Positions 7,153 through 10,603 of a stretch of 10,603 nucleotides of DNA are shown piece by piece (position 1 is the stretch's first letter; the number at the start of each line of letters is the position of its first letter). The notes beneath the pieces are model-generated. The model did no database searches. It had not been told where the DNA came from and worked only from the letters and a program-made list of their open reading frames with translations. The stretch is from an uncultured Oscillospiraceae bacterium (GTDB lineage: Bacteria > Bacillota > Clostridia > Oscillospirales > Acutalibacteraceae): assembly GCA_900554525.1 (NCBI GenBank), contig USHL01000031.1:1-10603 (forward strand), given 5' to 3'. The translations under genes and the position numbers were made by a program.

Positions 7153-7282
7153 CCGACCTGATCCCCGCGAATTTCACCGATGCGGGTCGGCTGTTCGGAA
7201 TGTTTGAAATACGAAATATCGTCGAGGCGGTATTTTTATGCGTGCCTTTGGCGGCTTTGCTTATGCGGATATTGCCAATCCC
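7140..7282 (+). pseudogene. 5' fragment of a small VirB3/PrgI-position membrane protein
   Basis: The ATG at 7140 overlaps the end of the preceding gene, with GGAGG at 7128-7132 upstream. It reads MDEITDLIPANFTDAGRLFG, then MFEIRNIVEAVFLCVPLAAL and LMRILPI. From memory this start (P-NFTDAGR-FG-FE-RN--EA, then a hydrophobic helix) is a conserved small protein of about 90-130 residues that precedes the VirB4-type ATPase gene in Clostridia conjugative elements. After Ile47 (7278-7280) the family pattern stops. The frame continues to 7385 only as the antisense of the E1/ThiF-like gene on the other strand. The second half, and the ATPase expected next, are absent. The 81-residue chimeric product is not likely to be functional. 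Confidence 0.65.
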
Positions 7283-7498
7283 TAACACAGCGGCTTTGTT
7301 TCTGCCTATGTCCTGCTTCACAAAGTTCTGGCGTATAAGGTTTTTCTCCTCAACAATGTCCCCGTCGCAGATAATAATGCGGTAGGGTCTTTCGCTGTCC
7401 GCAAAGGCTATTCGGTAAAGGTGGGGTATAAGGTAGCCTCCGGTTTCTCCTGCGCCGAGTACAACAATTTTGACGGGAGCTGATTTTGAATATTTCAT
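7283..7498 (-). pseudogene. E1/ThiF-like adenylyltransferase, N-terminal fragment
   Basis: The first 72 residues are a clear Rossmann start of the ThiF/E1/MoeB fold. GAGETGG (15-21) binds nucleotide, ICDGDIVEEKNLIRQNF (43-59) holds the conserved Asp, Arg56 and Gln57, and QDIGRNKAAVL (62-72) carries the conserved Lys68. This wording (DGD-VEEKNL-RQNF, D-GRNKA-VL) is that of ThiF-like proteins in PRTRC and related mobile-element cassettes. The next residues should read like AERYS--FG; instead the frame continues to 7037 as the antisense of the transfer genes, giving a 153-residue chimera. The catalytic Cys and the rest of the fold are gone, so the enzyme should be dead. The start follows the JAMM gene stop by 9 bases, and its ribosome site GAGGCGG overlaps that stop, so the two form one operon. 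Confidence 0.75.
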
Positions 7499-7507
7499 AT
7501 TTCCGCC

Positions 7508-8971
7508 TCACTTATGTATTTGTCGGCAAAAAGGCGTCTTTTTTTCAGACAGTATTCTATGAAATCTTCTGTTAAATTTGCAGGCTTTACCGTCTGTAAG
7601 CTCTATACTGTCGTTCCAGCCGTTCGGAAATTCGCCCGAAATTTGCGCGTCAAATATATCCGAGGGTTCAATCGGTATGAATTTACCTCCGCAGCTGGCT
7701 CTGACGGTAAGCTCGGGGAATACCCTGTCAAAGCGTCCCGCTACCGCGTAAAGTCTTGTAGCCTTCTCATCATTATCGTCGATTTCGGAGAAAACCGCCG
7801 GCATAATGTTGTGTGAGTGTATATCCATAACATGGATCAAATGCTCGGGATATTCGTTTTCTGTTTCACTCTCGATATATGCCTGGCTTATTCTTTGTTT
7901 CGGAACCTTTACCGTATATTCGCGGCGTTCGGTGTCATAGAGAATATGTACCAGTGCCTCAAAGCTGTAAAGATCGGAAATCCGCTTGAAAAAGCTAAGC
8001 GTCTGCCGCAGAATCTCCGCGGGGATTTTCGGCAGTGACAGCTTGAAATACGGCGTCAGCTCGGCAAATTCCTTTACTTTGTTTACGGGAGCTGAAAACT
8101 CACCTATTTCGTTGCGCCTTAATTCAAAGATTCTGCCGTCTTTCGACGGCAGAAGAACGATTGGCTTTTCGGAGCGTTCGGCGTCCTGCGGTGTAAGGCA
8201 AAAATCCTTATATGACGGTAGAACGGCTTCGCCCTTGCTCTGCGCTTTTTTCAAAAGCTTTACGACGCACTCGGGATTTCTCTCGGCGTCTGTTTTGGCC
8301 TTCTTAAGTCCGTCGGTAAAAGCCTTGGACTTTTCGATTTCAGCCTTTACGGTATATACCTTGTCGGAGGCGGGGTTGCTGATCTGCTTTGTAACCTTAC
8401 CGTAGTTCACAGACCACGAAATAAGCTTTCCGTCCGAAAGCTCGGGAAAGTCGGTTTCATACTTCGCTCTAAGGTCTTCAAAGGTGGATTCCCTGTCCTC
8501 AATGCTTTCCTTTACCTTGCCGTATGAAAAGAAAGCGGGCTTTGCGGCGAGTGTTTCAAGCATTCTGCTTTCCTGCTGATTTTGAGCTGCATTTAAAGCC
8601 TGTTCAAAGGGATCGAGCATACTCTGCTGCGCGCCCGTGTTTACGGCGGAAGCCGTAGGCTGTTGTACTGCCGGTGCGGCGGACTGCTCTACAGGCGAGG
8701 TTATTACCTGCATAGGCGGCACCTGCTGCGGAATAGTCTGCTCTTGAGGTGCGGTCTGCGGCTGCGGTGCCGGAGCGGTTGGCTGTACCGCTGTCTGCGG
8801 TACGGGTTCGTTTTGCTGTTCACCCGGCCATACGGCGGCGGTAGTATAGGGTGCTTGCTGTGGGTTCCCGACAGGGGAGATAAAGCTGTTTTCCGCCGCT
8901 GTAAACTGATCTGCGGGAGCTTCGTCCATACTGTCAAGAAAGCTGTTGATGTTTGCCTGATTGTCGTTCAT
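7508..8971 (-). CDS. JAMM/MPN (Mov34) metalloprotease-domain protein, PRTRC-A-like, with a Pro/Gln-rich N-terminus
   Basis: The 487-residue protein begins with a Pro/Gln/Ala-rich disordered part (about 15-125). A charged middle domain follows (about 145-260; FFSYGKVKESIEDRESTFED, then SWSVNYGKVTK) whose family I do not know. From about 268 it matches JAMM proteins of PRTRC-type cassettes: IVLLPSKDGRIFELR, a linker with LPKIPAEIL, Glu338 in SFEALVHILYD, then MDIHSHN with His385 and His387, Ser395 and Asp398 (H-x-H-x10-D with S-x-x-D). These are all the zinc ligands and the active Glu expected for cutting isopeptide bonds next to ubiquitin-like tails. The partner E1/ThiF gene follows but is broken. 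The start ATG has AAGGAAAGGA about 9 bases upstream. In this element it might process a ubiquitin-like modifier, but none is visible in the window. Confidence 0.85.
   Translation of the reverse strand: MNDNQANINSFLDSMDEAPADQFTAAENSFISPVGNPQQAPYTTAAVWPGEQQNEPVPQTAVQPTAPAPQPQTAPQEQTIPQQVPPMQVITSPVEQSAAPAVQQPTASAVNTGAQQSMLDPFEQALNAAQNQQESRMLETLAAKPAFFSYGKVKESIEDRESTFEDLRAKYETDFPELSDGKLISWSVNYGKVTKQISNPASDKVYTVKAEIEKSKAFTDGLKKAKTDAERNPECVVKLLKKAQSKGEAVLPSYKDFCLTPQDAERSEKPIVLLPSKDGRIFELRRNEIGEFSAPVNKVKEFAELTPYFKLSLPKIPAEILRQTLSFFKRISDLYSFEALVHILYDTERREYTVKVPKQRISQAYIESETENEYPEHLIHVMDIHSHNIMPAVFSEIDDNDEKATRLYAVAGRFDRVFPELTVRASCGGKFIPIEPSDIFDAQISGEFPNGWNDSIELTDGKACKFNRRFHRILSEKKTPFCRQIHK
8131..8154 (-). 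other. Perfect inverted repeat with a GAAA tetraloop inside the JAMM coding sequence
   Basis: TTCTGCCGTC (8131-8140) and GACGGCAGAA (8145-8154) pair perfectly over 10 bases. On the mRNA (minus) strand the four-base loop is GAAA closed by C-G, a stable GNRA tetraloop. It encodes residues about 273-281 (LLPSKDGRI). No T-run follows, so it is not a usual terminator. It may be chance from codon choice or an RNA structure or protein site. Confidence 0.6.
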
Positions 8972-8980
8972 AGCACATTT

Positions 8981-9055
8981 CCTTTCCTTGTACCGCTTTT
9001 AACCTTAAGTATCTAAAAGAAATCCGTAAAACAGTGTAAAATCTTTTATAGATAC
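8981..9055 (-). promoter_or_regulatory. Upstream region of the JAMM gene: ribosome site, weak promoter candidate, inverted repeat
   Basis: Reading the minus strand toward the ATG at 8971, TTTACA (9035-9040) could be a -35 box, with TTTAGA 17 bases on (9012-9017) or TAGATA (9010-9015) as a poor -10. An imperfect 12-base inverted repeat, GTATCTAAAAGA at 9009-9020 against TCTTTTATAGATAC at 9042-9055 (two-base bulge, 21-base spacer), brackets this promoter. It could be an operator. The ribosome site AAGGAAAGGA lies just before the start codon. Only the ribosome site is convincing. Confidence 0.35.
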
Positions 9056-9093
9056 AGAAGTCTGCCGCGGTACATTCTGGTTTATGTAAAAAC

Positions 9094-9141
9094 AAAAAAA
9101 GACCGACCCTCTCTGCATAAATACAGAGTTAAGGTCGGTCT
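9094..9141 (-). terminator. Second minus-strand terminator after the AraC-type gene
   Basis: On the minus strand AGACCGACC (9141-9133) pairs with GGTCGGTCT (9108-9100). An inner CTCTG/CAGAG stem sits at 9128-9124 and 9115-9111, and the stem is followed directly by seven T (complement of 9094-9100). The outer stem is nine perfect GC-rich pairs. It ends transcripts coming from the AraC side before the JAMM operon upstream region. Confidence 0.85.
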
Positions 9142-9194
9142 ATCTTGTGATTACCGAATTTAATTTGCGGGCGTTTGAGGCTACCCTGAAACGC

Positions 9195-9232
9195 AAAAAA
9201 GCCGGATTTCTCCCTTTAAAAGAAAAATCCGA
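9195..9232 (-). terminator. First minus-strand terminator after the AraC-type gene
   Basis: On the minus strand CGGATTT (9231-9225) pairs with AAATCCG (9209-9203), with further T-A/A-T pairs inside, and is followed by CTTTTTT (9201-9195). It lies about 100 bases after the AraC stop. The stem is shorter than in the second terminator, which may act as a back-up. Confidence 0.65.
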
Positions 9233-9332
9233 CCTGATGACTCTAACCAATGTCATAATCTGAACAAAGTCAAATTTGACAATTTTCTCAAACCATGTTA
9301 CAAGGGTATTATAACCGATTAAAGGAGGGCTT

Positions 9333-10187
9333 TCAAGATTTATACGCATCGGATTTTGTTACATCTGTTTGTGAAAGGGTTTCACCGAATATCTGACGGT
9401 ATTTTCGCGCAAAATACGGCAGATTATTGTAGCCTACCATTTCTGCACATTCGGTAACAGTATATTTGCCTGTTAGAAATAGACTTCTTGCATATTGGCA
9501 GCGTACGAGATTTGTATAATCAATAAATGTTTTTCCGGTATAGGATTTAAAAATATTGCTGAACTGAGAAGGACTCAACTTAGTTATCTCGCACATATCG
9601 TTAAGCGTAAGAGTTTTACTGAGATTTTTGTGTATATAGTCGATTGCAGTGCGTATCTTGCCATATTGAATAAGTTTTTTATTGCCTGTTATTTTAGTTG
9701 TTTGCTTTTTACTTTCTATGCGAAGAAAGTAAGATAGTACACATATCATCTGCATTTCCATTATAAGTGGGGAATAATCCGTACTGTTAAATTTTTCGTT
9801 GATAATGGTGTTAAGAGCGTATTCTATCTGCGGATTGTTGGTAACAATATATTCGGGAAATTGAGCTGTGTTAGAGCCGATTGAGTCTAATAGTGAGATG
9901 TTAACGGAGAAACAGTAATATGTGCAGATTTTTTTATCCGGAAGACGGTCAAAGCTGTGAAAAGAATAGGAATTTATAAAAAGAATATCACCTGGCTTAC
10001 AAATGAAATTGCTTTTATTGCATACTACATTGGCACATCCTTCTTTGAAATAGATTATTTCCAGTGCTTCATGCCAATGCGATAAAACGTGGTAAATATC
10101 GCATAGATGGTCGCAGTGAACCGCAATAGGAAACTGATTTGGCAAAAAGTGTGCAGACTGAAAACCTTTTATTATTAAATCTTCCAT
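9333..10187 (-). CDS. AraC-family transcriptional regulator with an N-terminal cupin
   Basis: The 284-residue protein has the usual two-part layout. Residues about 15-110 form a cupin-like sensing domain (HWHEALEIIYFKEG at 37-50, KPGDILFINSYSFHSF at 64-79). Residues about 178-275 form the DNA-binding part with two helix-turn-helix units: LTLNDMCEITKLSPSQFSNI (193-212) and YTVTECAEMVGYNNLPYFAR (242-261), the latter followed by KYRQIFGETLSQ. Such proteins sense sugars or similar small molecules and usually activate neighbouring uptake or breakdown genes. The divergent gene at 10576 is the likely target. The length is normal and no damage is seen. GAGGAAAG lies just before the ATG, and a strong promoter lies about 80 bases upstream. 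The gene is more AT-rich than the conjugation genes, fitting host chromosome. The ligand is unknown. Confidence 0.92.
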   Translation of the reverse strand: MEDLIIKGFQSAHFLPNQFPIAVHCDHLCDIYHVLSHWHEALEIIYFKEGCANVVCNKSNFICKPGDILFINSYSFHSFDRLPDKKICTYYCFSVNISLLDSIGSNTAQFPEYIVTNNPQIEYALNTIINEKFNSTDYSPLIMEMQMICVLSYFLRIESKKQTTKITGNKKLIQYGKIRTAIDYIHKNLSKTLTLNDMCEITKLSPSQFSNIFKSYTGKTFIDYTNLVRCQYARSLFLTGKYTVTECAEMVGYNNLPYFARKYRQIFGETLSQTDVTKSDAYKS

Positions 10188-10266
10188 AACTTTCCTCGAA
10201 AAATCGTAATATTGTGTTGTTAATCCGTTGATTAGTGTATTGAAGCTTTTTCATAACTATGTTAAT

Positions 10267-10295
10267 ATTATATACAATAATTATGATTATTTCAA
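10267..10295 (-). promoter_or_regulatory. Sigma-70 type promoter of the AraC-type gene
   Basis: On the minus strand TTGAAA (10295-10290), a 17-base spacer and TATAAT (10272-10267) give a near-consensus promoter about 80 bases before the ATG at 10187. On the plus strand TTGAAG (10240-10245), 17 bases, TAATAT (10263-10268) overlaps it and could fire the other way, but the DNA is so AT-rich that the second match carries little weight. Confidence 0.7.
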
Positions 10296-10575
10296 GTGGA
10301 TTTTATGTTTTTTACGATATATAAAATTAAGAAAAAGAATATATACCCGAAAAATACAAAATTGTATATTTTTTTAAGTAAAATCGGATTTTTAATATTT
10401 ATTAAGAAATTTGAGTAAAAATAGTGATATTGTTTTGTTAAATGCTTTGTAATAAGCCTTGGAATCAAAATAATAACAGAAAGGAGCTTATGTTATTGGT
10501 CAGTTTTTTAATTGAGACAAGGTTTTCGTAGCTTTGTATAGTTAAAATTATAATTGTATTAAGGAGGAAACGAAT
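10296..10575. promoter_or_regulatory. AT-rich intergenic region upstream of the gene at 10576
   Basis: Nothing larger than short signals is visible. A weak AT-only hairpin, AATACAA with TTGTAT (about 10358-10373), is followed by a T-run. AAGGAG (10481-10486) stands only 3 bases before an ATG at 10490 that opens a 13-codon frame (MLLVSFLIETRFS) ending at 10531. TATAAT at 10549-10554 has no good -35 at 16-18 bases. A perfect AAGGAGG (10560-10566) serves the gene at 10576. The length suggests regulation, probably by the neighbouring AraC-type protein, but I see no clear operator repeats. Confidence 0.4.
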
Positions 10576-10603
10576 ATGAAAAAATTATTTACGGCACTTT
10601 TAT
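10576..10603 (+). CDS. Start of an exported protein, truncated by the window end
   Basis: An AAGGAGG ribosome site ends 9 bases before the ATG at 10576. The nine codons visible read MKKLFTALL, a typical signal-peptide start with two Lys followed by hydrophobic residues. Lying divergent to an AraC-type regulator, it may be a solute-binding lipoprotein of a sugar transporter or a secreted glycosidase; nothing in the nine residues decides this. Confidence 0.65.

Noticed and set aside
7037..7282. C-terminal half of the 153-residue E1-like frame as true protein
   Set aside because: After residue 72 it is exactly the antisense of the small membrane gene and of the end of the preceding gene, and lacks any E1 motif.
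8663..9016. Plus-strand open frame rich in Arg/Leu/Tyr/Cys
   Set aside because: It is antisense to the Pro/Gln-rich part of the JAMM protein; repeated Pro/Gln codons create the open frame.
9140..9349. 69-residue minus-strand frame between the AraC gene and the terminators
   Set aside because: It overlaps the AraC 3' end by 17 bases and contains a terminator hairpin, with no ribosome site. Treated as non-coding, although it may belong to a repeated sequence.
1..10603. CRISPR arrays, tRNA or rRNA genes, insertion sequences, integrase, origin of transfer
   Set aside because: No regularly spaced repeats, no tRNA-like or rRNA sequence, and no transposase, recombinase or relaxase was seen in any frame.

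Overview
The window looks like Gram-positive Clostridia DNA (Oscillospiraceae/Ruminococcus-like). The reasons are strong AGGAGG-type ribosome sites, an SPKTG sortase signal, single-membrane style surface proteins, hairpin-plus-T terminators and AT-rich intergenic DNA. Positions 1 to about 7280 are part of an integrative conjugative element (ICE) transfer region read on the plus strand. Positions about 7283 to 8971 hold a short minus-strand operon that resembles ubiquitin-like (JAMM protease plus E1/ThiF) cassettes of mobile elements. From about 9090 onward the DNA is more AT-rich and looks like ordinary chromosome: an AraC-type regulator and the first codons of a divergent exported protein.

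Plus-strand layout: the end of a CAP-domain protein and its terminator (1-676); a possible remnant of a small gene (714-823); two tandem copies of a small one-helix membrane protein of the DUF6133 type (804-1043, and a broken copy from 1077); a broken exported ICE protein with a deletion junction at its left end and a frameshift inside (1247-1887); a 794-residue cell-wall-anchored NlpC/P60-like plus CnaB-repeat protein (1894-4278); an unknown 149-residue protein (4285-4734); a VirB2/TrbC-like pilin gene interrupted by an in-frame TAG (4715-5068); a VirB6/TrbL-like channel protein (5079-6569); a single-pass membrane protein (6550-7152); and the first 47 codons of a small membrane protein that in such elements precedes the VirB4 ATPase (7140-7282). 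Genes overlap or nearly touch, as in one transfer operon.

The most striking point is position about 7280-7283. Two genes running toward each other both lose their family sequence within a few bases: the plus-strand VirB3/PrgI-position gene and the minus-strand E1/ThiF-like gene. The VirB4 ATPase and later transfer genes expected next are absent. With the amber codon in the pilin gene, the truncated DUF6133 copy and the frameshift, this suggests an ICE in decay, a rearranged ICE, or a mis-joined assembly. The JAMM-domain protein next door is intact with all expected metal ligands.

The AraC regulator has a convincing sigma-70 type promoter (TTGAAA, 17 bp, TATAAT) and two consecutive terminators after it. 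It faces a gene starting at 10576 with a perfect AAGGAGG site, of which only nine codons are present. All family assignments come from reading motifs and from memory; no database search was run.
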